From an uncultured Coriobacteriaceae bacterium (GTDB lineage: Bacteria > Actinomycetota > Coriobacteriia > Coriobacteriales > Atopobiaceae): 56,835 nt of DNA. This document shows positions 14,321-22,513 of the stretch, in pieces (positions within the stretch are counted from its first letter, which is position 1; the number at the start of each line of letters is the position of its first letter). The DNA lies in the NCBI GenBank assembly GCA_902798915.1, contig CADBYM010000018.1, positions 1 to 56,835 of the forward strand. The letters run 5' to 3'. Under the pieces are notes generated by a model. The model ran no database searches, was not told the origin of the DNA, and saw only the letters and a list, made by a program, of their open reading frames with translations. The position numbers and the translations under genes are program-made.

Positions 14321-15519
14321 GCACCGGGCTCACGCTGCGCCACACCGCCGACGGCACGCCCTACGTGCGGCCCTACCTCGGGACCAACCGGCGCACCGGG
14401 CGCCAGATCAGGCCGTACAAGAGCTTCCCCGGCAGGACCGACGCGGAGGCCATGGAGCTCGCGCGGGCGTGGCTCGCCGAGGTCGAGCGGTTCGCCGACC
14501 TCGGCACCTCCGCCCTCGTGGGCGACCTCCTCGACCGCTACGTCGCGGGGCTCGAGGACGAGCAGTACAGCGCCAACACCATCAAGACCTACGAGAACTG
14601 CGCGCGGATGGCGTCGGCCATCCGCGGCAAGGCCTTCGGCGACGTGCGGGTGCGCGACGTCGAGGAGATGTACCACGCCCTCTGCAGGCCGAAGTCCAGG
14701 GGTGGCGCCGGGCTGTCGGCCTCGACGGTGCGCGTGCTGCACCAGTTCCTGCGCAAGGCGTTCGCATGGATGTGCACGACGATCGGCGCGGACGCCAACC
14801 CCGTGCGCGAGGCGAGCGTGCCTAGAGGCGGGGGCCACCCGGCGGTCGCCCTCGAGGCCGAGGGATACGCGACGCTGTGCGACCTCCTCGACCGCACCCT
14901 GCGGACGGACGCGACCACCTTCCGCGAGCGCTTCCGCAGGGAAACGGCCATGGCCGCCTTCCTCGCCCTCAACACGGGCATGCGGTGCGGCGAGGCGTGC
15001 GCCCTCAGGCGTTGCGACGTGAGGGGCGCGATGAGGCCGCCGACGCTCGTGGTGGGCGGCACCGTCGTGGAGGCCCGCGGCAAGGTGTTCCGGCAGGAGC
15101 ACACCAAGGGCAGGCGGATCCGCACGCTGGCCGTCGTGCCCGAAGTGCTCGGCGCAATCCGGGCGCACGTCGCCTGGCACCGCTCCCTCTGGGGGCAGAC
15201 ATCGGACAAGCGGCCCGTCGTTGCGACGGGCCCCAACGACTTCCTGCGGCCGAGCGAGGTGAGCGGGGAGTTCCGCGCACTGTGCGACGAGGCCGGCATC
15301 CCGGCGGAGGTCACGTTCCACAGCCTGCGACACACGCACGCCACGTGGGCGCTGCTCAACGGCGAGGCGCCTCAGGTCGTGGCGGCGCGCCTGGGGCACT
15401 CGTCCCCGAAGATTACGCTCGACACCTACGCGCACCTGCTGCCGGCAAGCGACGCGGACCTCGCCCAGAGGTTCGCCGAGCAGCAGCGGCTGGTGCGCGA
15501 GGACTACGGACAGGAGTGA
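14317..15519 (+). CDS. Second tyrosine recombinase, inside the early block, 400 aa
   Basis: A complete lambda-type integrase. N-terminal AP2-like arm-binding segment, core-binding domain (YSANTIKTYENCARM), and a catalytic domain with NTGMRCGEACALR (Arg), the canonical box FHSLRHTHATWALL (HxxR), RLGHSSPKITLDTYAHL (His and nucleophile Tyr). All catalytic residues are present, unlike the left integrase whose HxxR His is changed. GTG start overlaps the preceding stop. Being co-transcribed with replication genes and far from either att site, it may resolve multimers, assist excision in lytic growth, or be a relic of a fused element. Family certain; role open. Confidence 0.92.
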   Translation: MSTGLTLRHTADGTPYVRPYLGTNRRTGRQIRPYKSFPGRTDAEAMELARAWLAEVERFADLGTSALVGDLLDRYVAGLEDEQYSANTIKTYENCARMASAIRGKAFGDVRVRDVEEMYHALCRPKSRGGAGLSASTVRVLHQFLRKAFAWMCTTIGADANPVREASVPRGGGHPAVALEAEGYATLCDLLDRTLRTDATTFRERFRRETAMAAFLALNTGMRCGEACALRRCDVRGAMRPPTLVVGGTVVEARGKVFRQEHTKGRRIRTLAVVPEVLGAIRAHVAWHRSLWGQTSDKRPVVATGPNDFLRPSEVSGEFRALCDEAGIPAEVTFHSLRHTHATWALLNGEAPQVVAARLGHSSPKITLDTYAHLLPASDADLAQRFAEQQRLVREDYGQE

Positions 15520-15526
15520 GAGAGAC

Positions 15527-16582
15527 ATGGCAGCGAACGCAGGAGCAACCGCAGCAGGCTCGCCAAGGATATCGTGGTTCCCGCTCGAGACCGACCTGCT
15601 CACCGACGACGACAAGGTCTTCGACCTCATGGACGGCGCGACCGACGACGGGGCATTCGCCGACTTCGGCCGCTACGTCGCCCTGATCAGCCGCGTCTAC
15701 CGCGAGGGCCCCGCGCTGCAGGTCGGCAGGCGCATGGCGCGCCGCGTGGCGCACGACCTGGGGCTGGGGCTCGACGGCTTCGAGCGGTTCGTCTCGCGCT
15801 GCGTCGATGCCGGGCTGCTGAGTAGGCGGCTGTGGGATGACGAGCGCGTCATCACCTCGCACGGCATCCAGCTGCGGTGGATCAAGGCCAAGGGCCGCTC
15901 CAAGTCCCAGGGCCTCCCTGCGGAGTTCTCGCGCTGGGACCTGCTTGACGAGGGCGAGGACCCGGACGAGCCTTGGGCCGTGCCGCAAGGCGCGGAACCG
16001 GGCTTTGACGGCCCGCCAACGTGCCAACGCCGCGACGAAGCGGAATGCGACCGATTGAAAACCCCGGAGCGCTTTTCAAGCGTCGAGAATCAGGCGATGT
16101 TGAAAAGTGACGCCTTGAAAACTCCGGAGAGTTCTCCGCTAGATAAGATAAGACTAGATAAGACAAGACAAGAAGAGAAGAGAGAAGACCAGTCCGTCAG
16201 TCCCTCTTGTCACAGGCAATCACCCGACAATGCGAATGACGCCCGCCCGACGCCCGACGTCAGCCAGCTCGTCCCGACGTGCATGGCGCGCGAGGAGGAC
16301 GGCAAGGTCTTTGCCGACTCGCTCGACCAGCCGCACCGCACCCGCTACGGCGCCCTCGAGGCGACCTACCGCGAGCGCACGGGTCGCGGCGACTTCGACG
16401 GCCTCATGCGCAGGGCTTGCGAGCTCTGCCCCGGCGGCTGTCGGGCCTCGCCCGCCGACGTCTCCGAGTGCTTCGAGCTGATGATCGGCGCCCTCGAGCG
16501 GGTCGACCCGGGCAAGGGCAGCCCATGGGCGCTGGTCCGCCACGTCCTCGTCAACGACCGGGGTGGTCGCGATGCCGCGTAG
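15527..16582 (+). CDS. DUF4373-like replication initiator protein, 351 aa
   Basis: The N-terminal domain (ISWFPLETDLLTDDDKVFDL and later VDAGLLSRRLWDDERVITSHG) matches the Lin1244/DUF4373 domain of phage and plasmid replication proteins. The middle is a low-complexity linker (about residues 175-240). The C-terminal part is helical (FDGLMRRACELCPGGCRA). No helicase, polymerase or primase is encoded nearby, so this is the best candidate for recruiting host replication machinery. ATG at 15527 has GAGAGAG-like purines upstream. The linker-coding stretch near 16140-16190 is strikingly purine-rich. Confidence 0.75.
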   Translation: MAANAGATAAGSPRISWFPLETDLLTDDDKVFDLMDGATDDGAFADFGRYVALISRVYREGPALQVGRRMARRVAHDLGLGLDGFERFVSRCVDAGLLSRRLWDDERVITSHGIQLRWIKAKGRSKSQGLPAEFSRWDLLDEGEDPDEPWAVPQGAEPGFDGPPTCQRRDEAECDRLKTPERFSSVENQAMLKSDALKTPESSPLDKIRLDKTRQEEKREDQSVSPSCHRQSPDNANDARPTPDVSQLVPTCMAREEDGKVFADSLDQPHRTRYGALEATYRERTGRGDFDGLMRRACELCPGGCRASPADVSECFELMIGALERVDPGKGSPWALVRHVLVNDRGGRDAA

Positions 16583-16955
16583 CGTCTCGCCCGAGTACGC
16601 CGAGGGCCTCGTGTGCCCGAGGCCTGCCAGGACCGCCTACGGCCGGCCCGTCGAGTCCGCGGGACCGTGCCACGCGCCGCTGCGCTGGATCGGCCACTGG
16701 AACTCCGCGCACACCGAGTACGTGCGCACGCCCTACACCCGCACGGTCAGGGCCGTGCCCGGCGAGGAGCCGCCCAGGGGGGCGAGGGTCTCGCGCAGGA
16801 CCGTCGCCCGGCGCGGCCACGAGATGGCCACCGAGACGGTCTGGGAGCTGGACGTCGCGCTCTGCTGCGACCGCTGCGGCTGCGACCTCTGCGAGGCCCA
16901 GGCGCACCACGCGCCGCCCGACCCGTCACGCACGCCCGCAGGCTACTGGGTCTGA
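16563..16955 (+). CDS. Zinc-binding hypothetical protein, 130 aa
   Basis: GTG at 16563 (or ATG at 16572) overlaps the end of the replication gene. A C-terminal cysteine cluster (CCDRCGCDLCEAQ) and an earlier Arg-rich stretch suggest a metal-bound nucleic-acid-binding protein. Not recognised. Confidence 0.5.
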   Translation: MVAMPRSVSPEYAEGLVCPRPARTAYGRPVESAGPCHAPLRWIGHWNSAHTEYVRTPYTRTVRAVPGEEPPRGARVSRRTVARRGHEMATETVWELDVALCCDRCGCDLCEAQAHHAPPDPSRTPAGYWV

Positions 16956-17107
16956 GGGCGGTGGCAGCGGCGTGGCAGCCGCGCACCGTCGCCGCGAAGG
17001 CCCGGACACCGCTCCCGCGCAGGTGGGGGCACGAGTTTTCGACAGCCGGGGGATGCCCGGCCCAAATAACAACCAATTATCCGGACGAGAAGGAAGAGAT
17101 TGGAAAG

Positions 17108-18355
17108 ATGATGGAAGAGAGGACGGAGGCGGAGGGGATGACGAACAGCTACAAGGCCAGCGTCGCCCTCGGCCAGCTGAGGCCGAGCGAGGACAACCCG
17201 CGCCGCGACTTCGGCGACATCGACGCGCTGGCGGACAGGATCCGCGCCACCGGCGGGCAGCCGGTCAACCCCATCTGCGTCGTGCGGGACGGCGACGTGT
17301 ACCGGATCGTGGACGGCGAGCGCCGCTACCGCGCCATGCGCGAGGTGTGCGGGGATGACGAGCGCGCCTCGGTCGACGTGCTCGTCTTCGCCGACTACTC
17401 CGAGGCGCACGCCGCGGTGGCAATGCTCGCGACCGACGACAAGCGCCAGCTCAGCGAGGCGGAGCGGGCGCGCGGCTTCCAGACGATGCTGCGCCTCGAC
17501 GTCGACGAGCAGACCGTGGCCCGCTCGCTCAACCGCAGCGTCGCCGACGTGCGCAAGGCGAGGAGGATGGCGGCCATGGCGCCCGAGCAGGCCACGCTCG
17601 ACCAGATGGTCCGCGCCTCCGAGTTCGAGGACGAGGAGGACCAGCGAGCGGTGATGGCTGCCGCCAACTGGCGGAACGTGGCCGAGTCGATCCAGCGGAG
17701 GGTCGACCGCGAGGCGGAGCTCGCGCCGCTGCTCGCCGAGCTCGCCGCACTCGGGGTCGCCGTCACCGACGAGAGGCCGGAGGGCTACGGGCCGGGCGAC
17801 TGGTGCTCCACCGTCGAGCAGGTCGACGACTACGTCGACGGCCTCGGGGAGGGGGAGCGGTCCGCGCTCGTGGCCCGCACGAGCGACTGGTCCTCGGGCG
17901 TCTACCTCCACCTTCCGACGGCCGAGCGCGAGGAGACCGACGAGGAGCGAGAGGCGCGCGAGCTGAGGGAGCGCCGGCTGGGGGCCATCCACTCCCTGCG
18001 CCGCGCCCTGGTGAGGTTCGTGTGCGGGGACTGCGACCTCGCCCACCTGCCCGTCGAGGGCGGCGCGCTGCGGGAGGTGCACGACCCCTACGGCTACCGG
18101 CAGCTGCCGGAAAGGCTCTCGGCCTACGACGTCGACGGGGCGTCCGCGCTCGCCGTGGCCGACTCGCCCATGAGCGTGTACGAGCTCGCCGACATGCTGT
18201 GCGGCGCGCGCGTCAGCTGGGTCGACGTCGCCTACCGGCTCCTGCCGGCGGCCATGGACGACGGCTACGCGGAGGCTCCCGAGGACACGTGGCTCTACGA
18301 GCAGGCGTGCAGGGAGGTCGCCGCCAGGGCAGCCGAGGAGGGGGAGGACGAATGA
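17108..18355 (+). CDS. ParB-like protein, 415 aa
   Basis: The N-terminal domain follows the ParB/Srx fold: LGQLRPSEDNPRRDFGDIDA, RATGGQPVNPICVVRDGDVY and the CTP/phosphate-binding box IVDGERRYRAMRE. A KorB/ParB-like HTH follows (LSEAERARGFQTMLRLDVDE, then VARSLNRSVADVRKARRMA). The long C-terminal half is acidic and unrecognised. There is no ParA, so it may act as a DNA-binding regulator or in replication rather than segregation. Start at 17108 (ATG ATG) follows a purine-rich GGAAGAG stretch; about 150 bp without a gene precede it, so an own promoter is possible. Confidence 0.8.
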   Translation: MMEERTEAEGMTNSYKASVALGQLRPSEDNPRRDFGDIDALADRIRATGGQPVNPICVVRDGDVYRIVDGERRYRAMREVCGDDERASVDVLVFADYSEAHAAVAMLATDDKRQLSEAERARGFQTMLRLDVDEQTVARSLNRSVADVRKARRMAAMAPEQATLDQMVRASEFEDEEDQRAVMAAANWRNVAESIQRRVDREAELAPLLAELAALGVAVTDERPEGYGPGDWCSTVEQVDDYVDGLGEGERSALVARTSDWSSGVYLHLPTAEREETDEEREARELRERRLGAIHSLRRALVRFVCGDCDLAHLPVEGGALREVHDPYGYRQLPERLSAYDVDGASALAVADSPMSVYELADMLCGARVSWVDVAYRLLPAAMDDGYAEAPEDTWLYEQACREVAARAAEEGEDE

Positions 18356-18801
18356 CCCCGGCGGCGCACGAGGCGACCACGGGCGTCCCCTACGGCGCGC
18401 GTAGCCCCCGGCGGCTGGCGGAGGTGGGCCCGAGGGAGGTTGCCTGGGCGCTCGCCGCGCACCGGTGGGTGGTCGCGCATGTGCGCGACTCGCGCAGGCG
18501 CCGCTCGTGCCACCGCGTCGTGACCGCCGTCTGGGCGGTCGTCGACCCGTTCGACTCCACGACGGCCGGCGAGCCGACGCTCATCGCGACAAACCGCGGG
18601 ATGGCCGACGCCGCGGGGCTCGCCTCGGCGGACTCGGCGCGGGACGCGCTCGACGCCCTGTCCGCCTGCGGCGGGCCGCTCCGTCTCGTCACCGGCCGCG
18701 CCGACGGCTCGACGGCACCACGGCGCTACGCGCTCGACTACACGATCATCGGCGAACGAAAGGAAGTTGGTCCCGCTGCAAAAGGAGAAGGTGGCAAGTA
18801 A
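18352..18801 (+). CDS. Hypothetical DNA-binding-like protein, 149 aa
   Basis: ATG overlaps the ParB-like stop (ATGA). Arg-rich N-terminal half; the centre (VVTAVWAVVDPFDSTTAGEP, then LDALSACGGPLRLVTG and ALDYTII) could be a winged helix as found in phage replication proteins. No firm family. Coupled to ParB, hinting at a joint role. Confidence 0.5.
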   Translation: MTPAAHEATTGVPYGARSPRRLAEVGPREVAWALAAHRWVVAHVRDSRRRRSCHRVVTAVWAVVDPFDSTTAGEPTLIATNRGMADAAGLASADSARDALDALSACGGPLRLVTGRADGSTAPRRYALDYTIIGERKEVGPAAKGEGGK

Positions 18802-18813
18802 GGAGGTTACACC

Positions 18814-19041
18814 ATGACCGTCAAGCAGAAGGGCGCGCAGATCGCGCGAGACATCGGCTGGCTCGAGGGCTTCGGCGCCGCGCTCTGGGCGCTATGCGAG
18901 GCGCAAGCCAAGGAGGTCGTCACGCCCGAGACGTGTGCCCTGTACGACAACGTCGTCGCGAGGCTCCGCGAGACGGTGACCGGCGTTAGCCTTCCAAACG
19001 GAAAGGAGGACGGAAATGGGAAACCTCAGGTACTGCGATAG
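18814..19041 (+). CDS. Hypothetical early phage protein, 75 aa
   Basis: ATG with AAGGAGGT about 6 bases upstream. Helical soluble peptide (IARDIGWLEGFGAALWALCE). Overlaps the next gene by 26 bases. Not recognised. Confidence 0.6.
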   Translation: MTVKQKGAQIARDIGWLEGFGAALWALCEAQAKEVVTPETCALYDNVVARLRETVTGVSLPNGKEDGNGKPQVLR

Positions 19042-19204
19042 GTGCGGCAAACCGTTCGTCCGCGATGCGAAGCCGTATCGCGCCGACGTGAGCGGAGGCC
19101 CGGCGCCGCTCAGCGTGCACGAGCAGAGCAAGCGCCGCGTGCACGCCGAGCTCTGCGGCACCTGCGCCGCGGAGACGGTGGCGTTCATCAGGGGCGGGAA
19201 GTGA
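19016..19204 (+). CDS. Small zinc-finger protein, 62 aa
   Basis: Two CxxC pairs (YCDRCGKPF and LCGTCAAET), a compact zinc ribbon. ATG has GGAAAGGAGG-type sequence upstream inside the previous gene. Stop overlaps the next start (GTGA). Function unknown. Confidence 0.65.
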   Translation: MGNLRYCDRCGKPFVRDAKPYRADVSGGPAPLSVHEQSKRRVHAELCGTCAAETVAFIRGGK

Positions 19205-19542
19205 CGCCCGACACGCTGCCGCCCTGCCCGTTCTGCGGGCGGGACAGCGGCTTTCAGGTCAAGTCGGTGTGGGGCACATGGCGCTTCGTCGCCTGCGAGT
19301 GCAAGGCCGCGGGTCCGGTCATGAGGGATGACGAGCTCGCCATGAAGGCATGGGCGACCCGCCCCTCGCGCAGCTGCACGATGCGCCGGGACGGGGACGC
19401 CTGGGTGTGCTCCGACTGCGGCAAGCGGTGGAAGTCGAAGGTGGAAGGGGAGCGGCTCCTACCGCTGCCCGCATGGATGCGACGCTGCGCCGAGTGCGGC
19501 GCGGTGGTCGCCGGGTACGAGCAGATTGGGGAGGGTTCGTGA
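19201..19542 (+). CDS. Lar-like restriction-alleviation family protein, 113 aa
   Basis: The start LPPCPFCGRDSGFQVKSV with a further Cys pair (ACECKAAGPV) and the AMKAW ending matches the Lar domain. In Rac prophage Lar modulates type I restriction. A second zinc ribbon follows (VCSDCGKRW and CAECGAVV), making a two-ribbon protein. GTG overlaps the preceding stop. The anti-restriction role is inferred from the family and not tested. Confidence 0.65.
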   Translation: MTPDTLPPCPFCGRDSGFQVKSVWGTWRFVACECKAAGPVMRDDELAMKAWATRPSRSCTMRRDGDAWVCSDCGKRWKSKVEGERLLPLPAWMRRCAECGAVVAGYEQIGEGS

Positions 19543-19739
19543 CGGGCAAGGGTCATCGGTCGGGGCAGCACGCCAAGGGGCATTGGGCGTGCGACGGCTG
19601 CGACCACAAGGTGGGAGCAAGGTACATCAGGGCCAGCAAATGCACGCAGTACACCTGTGGGCTCGACGGCCGCAGGTACGGCAACGTCAAGAGCTGTCCC
19701 TACAGGAAGGCGGGGGAAGATGGCAGTAAGCAAGGATGA
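19539..19739 (+). CDS. Small cysteine-containing protein, 66 aa
   Basis: GTG overlaps the preceding stop (GTGA). Contains WACDGCDHKVGARYIRASKC and a later Cys (SCPY), probably one zinc site. Not recognised. Confidence 0.55.
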   Translation: MTGKGHRSGQHAKGHWACDGCDHKVGARYIRASKCTQYTCGLDGRRYGNVKSCPYRKAGEDGSKQG

Positions 19740-20088
19740 CGCGGCAGTCGCCGCAGGCGGCTTGGTGGCTGGTGCGCTCGTGGCCGCGCTCGTGTACGGG
19801 ATCGGAAGCACCGCCGCGGCTACGATGGATAACTACTCGAGGGCAGCCGGGACCGGGGCGTATGAAGAGGCCTACGTGCCGGGCCAGCCGCTGGACATGG
19901 TGCGCATGTCGGCACCATCGTGGTCGTCATGCGACCACATGTACCGCATAGTCGACCGCACGAGCGGCGCGTGCTGGGTGCGGATCCGGATGGACGGAGC
20001 CTGGGAGACGTGGCTCGTATGCGAGGGCCAGAGCTACGTCGCGCAACAGGTGGGACAGCCCGCGCCTGCCGGAGAGGGGGCGGAGTAG
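19720..20088 (+). CDS. Membrane-anchored hypothetical protein, 122 aa
   Basis: One hydrophobic helix near the N-terminus (AAVAAGGLVAGALVAALVYG) followed by an extracytoplasmic-looking domain with YRIVDRTSGACWVRIRMDG. ATG at 19720 follows GGGGGAAG. Possibly a signal-anchored protein. Function unknown. Confidence 0.6.
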   Translation: MAVSKDDAAVAAGGLVAGALVAALVYGIGSTAAATMDNYSRAAGTGAYEEAYVPGQPLDMVRMSAPSWSSCDHMYRIVDRTSGACWVRIRMDGAWETWLVCEGQSYVAQQVGQPAPAGEGAE

Positions 20089-20448
20089 ATGCCGCGCACC
20101 TACGAGAACGCCAAGGGCGACACGGCCGAGGTCCATGGCCTCACCCTCACGGTCGAGCTGGGCGAGCGGACGAAGGCCGAGATAACGAGCGAGCTCGAGC
20201 GGGTGATCGAGTGGTCACGACTTGCGCGCGAACAATTCGAAGGGCTCGAACACAAGCACAGTTGTCTCGTCGGGCTGGCGCGCGAGATGTACCCATACGT
20301 CGGCGACGCGTGCCCTGACGAGTGCAGGTATCGCGCCGAGTGCGAGGGCGAGTACAACCAGGGCATGGACGGCCGCACGCTCGTGTGTGTCGCGTACGGC
20401 CACATAGGCGAGCGCCTGCGGGAGCTGGGCATCAAGCATGATGGCTGA
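20089..20448 (+). CDS. Hypothetical early phage protein, 119 aa
   Basis: ATG directly abuts the preceding stop. Contains spaced cysteines (CPDECRYRAECE), possibly metal-binding, and a helical part ITSELERVIEWSRLAREQF. Not recognised. Confidence 0.6.
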   Translation: MPRTYENAKGDTAEVHGLTLTVELGERTKAEITSELERVIEWSRLAREQFEGLEHKHSCLVGLAREMYPYVGDACPDECRYRAECEGEYNQGMDGRTLVCVAYGHIGERLRELGIKHDG

Positions 20449-20746
20449 CGTCATCCCGTTCGTCAAGCGCAAGCACACCGTGAACGTGGAGACCGGCAAG
20501 AGCGACGGCTTTACGTGCATGGTGTGCGGCCACTGGCTCTACGAGTCGGAGACCGAGTGGGGAGACTACTACATCTGCAGGCCGAAGAGGTTCGGCAACA
20601 TGCACGGAACCGAGCCGCTCAGGTTCTGCCCGCACTGCGGCGCACTGGTGCTGACGCCCGCGGAGTGGGTCGACCTGCACCCGGAGGACGCCGGCAAACC
20701 GCTTTTCGAGATCGAGAGAAGATACTACGAGAGGGGCGGGGAGTGA
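20438..20746 (+). CDS. Zinc-ribbon protein, 102 aa
   Basis: Two Cys pairs (FTCMVCGHW and FCPHCGALV) flank a strand-rich centre (ETEWGDYYICRPKRFG). Tandem ATG ATG start inside the previous gene. Fits the run of small zinc-binding proteins in this block. Confidence 0.65.
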   Translation: MMADVIPFVKRKHTVNVETGKSDGFTCMVCGHWLYESETEWGDYYICRPKRFGNMHGTEPLRFCPHCGALVLTPAEWVDLHPEDAGKPLFEIERRYYERGGE

Positions 20747-20991
20747 TTCCATTCGAAGAGCCGCCGCGCGTGTGCGTGGCGCACAATGTCAACAGCGTGT
20801 TTCATGGTGGCCATATGGCATGCGTCTCCTGCGAGCGTGTCGACCCGATCGAGGAGGAGACGCTCGGCGAGCTGCGGGAGACCGCGCATGCGCTGGCATG
20901 GGCGCTCAACGAGGCCGCCATGCCAAGCCTCGCCGCGAAGCTTGACGAGCTCATGGGCTGCGTCTACGCGCTCCTCGACGGGAGCGACTGA
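20743..20991 (+). CDS. Small hypothetical protein, 82 aa
   Basis: GTG overlaps the preceding stop (GTGA). A CVAHN...CVSC pattern near the N-terminus suggests one metal site; the rest is helical (LRETAHALAWALNEAAMPSL). Overlaps the next start by one base. Confidence 0.55.
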   Translation: MIPFEEPPRVCVAHNVNSVFHGGHMACVSCERVDPIEEETLGELRETAHALAWALNEAAMPSLAAKLDELMGCVYALLDGSD

Positions 20992-21530
20992 TGGAGCGGC
21001 CTGAGCCCCAGGGCCTCCCGACGGATCCGGTGCCATTTCGCCGCACGCGCGTCTGGCTCGAGGAGGTGCGCCACGCCGCGGGCGCCATCGACCGGCTGCG
21101 GCGCGAGGTGGCCGCCCTCGAGCAGGCTCAGAGCGAGGTGATGCCATGGAGCACGGGCGGGGGCACGTCAAGCAGGACGGCGCATGCCGACCCGACGGCC
21201 GGAGCCGCCCTCGCGCGGATGGTGGCGCTCGACTCGAGCCTGGAGGACGCGCGCGCCGAGCTCGCACGGGCGGAGGCGACCATACTCGCGTTCTGGTCCG
21301 CCATGGGCGCGCTGCGCTCCGCGCTCGGCGAGGAGCACGCCGAGGTGCTCGAGCTGTACTACCTCAAGCGGGTGCCCACCTGGAGCGAGGTCGCGCGGGA
21401 GATCGGGGTGCCGACGAGCACCGCGCGCTATCGCAGGGACCGCGCGATGGAGTGGCTCGAGGCCGTCTGCGCCGAGACGATCTCTCGGTCGCGAGATTGG
21501 GACTTGAAAAGCTGCGCGAAAAGCGTTTAG
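20991..21530 (+). CDS. RinA/ArpU-like late transcription regulator, 179 aa
   Basis: The C-terminal part is a sigma-70 region-4-like HTH typical of RinA/ArpU/DUF1492 proteins: EEHAEVLELYYLKRVPTWSE, then VAREIGVPTSTARYRRDRAM. The N-terminal part is a coiled coil (IDRLRREVAALEQAQ). These proteins activate late packaging and structural genes. Position as the last early gene, directly before the terminator and late block, supports that role. Confidence 0.78.
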   Translation: MERPEPQGLPTDPVPFRRTRVWLEEVRHAAGAIDRLRREVAALEQAQSEVMPWSTGGGTSSRTAHADPTAGAALARMVALDSSLEDARAELARAEATILAFWSAMGALRSALGEEHAEVLELYYLKRVPTWSEVAREIGVPTSTARYRRDRAMEWLEAVCAETISRSRDWDLKSCAKSV

Positions 21531-21558
21531 TCTGCTATTGTTCGTCGTGTTATGGCTT

Positions 21559-21592
21559 GAGGCCCCGCATCGGTAGGTGCGGGGCCTCTTTG
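21559..21592 (+). terminator. Rho-independent terminator between early and late blocks
   Basis: An 11-bp perfect stem GAGGCCCCGCA / TGCGGGGCCTC (21559-21569 / 21578-21588) with an 8-base loop and a short T-run. It ends the early block, or is the site where a late activator must allow read-through. Confidence 0.75.
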
Positions 21593-21611
21593 CGTCTGGT
21601 CGGAGGAACCC

Positions 21612-21860
21612 ATGCCATCACTGCAGGAGCTATTGGAAATTGCGCTCCGATACGCGACGGCTATGGCCGACGCCATGATCGTCGCATGCTACCAGAAGGC
21701 GCACGAGGTGGGGGTGCGCCTGGTGCGCCCGAAGGCCGGTCGGAGTCCCCGGCCGTCGGCGCGGGGTCGCGACCCTCGCTTGCCGCTGCAGGAAGAGGAG
21801 GAGCTGGACTGGAGACGCCTCATGGAACGCAACGGCGACACCCGCGCGAACCACCTGTGA
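21612..21860 (+). CDS. Hypothetical phage protein, 82 aa
   Basis: ATG after a GGAGGAA box. Helical start (LQELLEIALRYATAMADAM), a basic middle and an acidic end. First gene of the late block. Not recognised. Confidence 0.55.
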   Translation: MPSLQELLEIALRYATAMADAMIVACYQKAHEVGVRLVRPKAGRSPRPSARGRDPRLPLQEEEELDWRRLMERNGDTRANHL

Positions 21861-21864
21861 GCGC

Positions 21865-22200
21865 ATGTCCGAGTCGAGACATCCGAGCGGCCATCGATGG
21901 CGCATGAACCGCGACCTGCTTCGGAAGCAGGGTCGCGGGTGCTGGATCTGCCGCGCGTTCGGCAGAGATGACACGATCGACTACGAGCTGCCGGCGGGCG
22001 ACCCCGGCAGCTTCGAGGCCGACCACCTCGTCCCCAAGGCCAAGGGGGGCACTGATGCCCTGGACAACCTCGACGCGGCACACCGCGCATGCAACCTGTG
22101 GAGACGCGACAAGAGCGTCGCCGAGGTCCTCGCCATCGCCCGTCGGCAGAGGTCCGCGTCGCAGGGCGCTCGACGCGTGAGGCCGACCACGGATTGGTGA
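21865..22200 (+). CDS. HNH endonuclease, 111 aa
   Basis: Metal-finger HNH nuclease: CWICRAFG pair, the EADHLVPKAKGG histidine motif, LDNLDAAHRACNLWR with the second His/Asn and CxxxW-like end. HNH proteins located just before terminase genes are needed for DNA packaging and cos cleavage in HK97-type phages. ATG at 21865 has a weak ribosome binding site. Position upstream of TerS supports a packaging role, although other genes intervene. Confidence 0.88.
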   Translation: MSESRHPSGHRWRMNRDLLRKQGRGCWICRAFGRDDTIDYELPAGDPGSFEADHLVPKAKGGTDALDNLDAAHRACNLWRRDKSVAEVLAIARRQRSASQGARRVRPTTDW

Positions 22201-22513
22201 GGCTCGGCCTTCCGAGGTCGTCACGGAGCGCCGCCCGGCTCCGCGCGTGCGGGCTCCGTGGCCTGGCGCCGTGCCACACCCACGACGAGGGCGCCGCGCC
22301 ATTCGTCACGGGCTCCTTCCCGGCGCTCACCGAGGAGGGACCCGCGCATGCGGATGGGGGAGTCCGCGGTCGCCAAAGTGCCGCGAAAGCGTCGCGCCAC
22401 CGAGGGGGAGGGGGGTCTTTTGATTGGAACCTTTATGGCCCCCCTCCTGCACCGGACCCGAAACCCCCGTTTCGGGTTTTTTCACGCGGCAACCTGCGGA
22501 AAGGGGGCCTCCC
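22201..22513. other. Gene-free stretch with hairpins between HNH and ParB-DUF4417
   Basis: About 313 bp without a convincing gene. An inverted repeat GGAGGGGGG / CCCCCCTCC flanks 22409-22448, and a strong terminator follows at 22456. The ORF reading through this part is low-complexity Arg-rich and is probably not real. Confidence 0.5.
22456..22482 (+). terminator. Rho-independent terminator
   Basis: Perfect 9-bp stem ACCCGAAAC / GTTTCGGGT (22456-22464 / 22469-22477) with a CCCC loop and six T in all. Sits just upstream of the ParB-DUF4417 gene, so transcription of the packaging genes either reads through or restarts after it. Confidence 0.85.

Noticed and set aside
14158..15630. Leftward 490-codon ORF across the second integrase
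   Set aside because: Shadow of a real high-GC gene; composition is Arg/Ala/Gly/His-rich without motifs and the rightward integrase is certain.
16613..17107. N-terminal extension of the ParB-like protein back to 16613
   Set aside because: Overlaps another gene almost fully and is Arg-rich shadow sequence; the ParB domain starts just after the ATG ATG at 17108.
22201..22513. Small Arg-rich frame (containing KVPRKRRATEGEGG) as a possible terminase small subunit
   Set aside because: No P27 or HTH features; a clear P27 subunit lies directly before terL at 25834, and hairpins fill this stretch.
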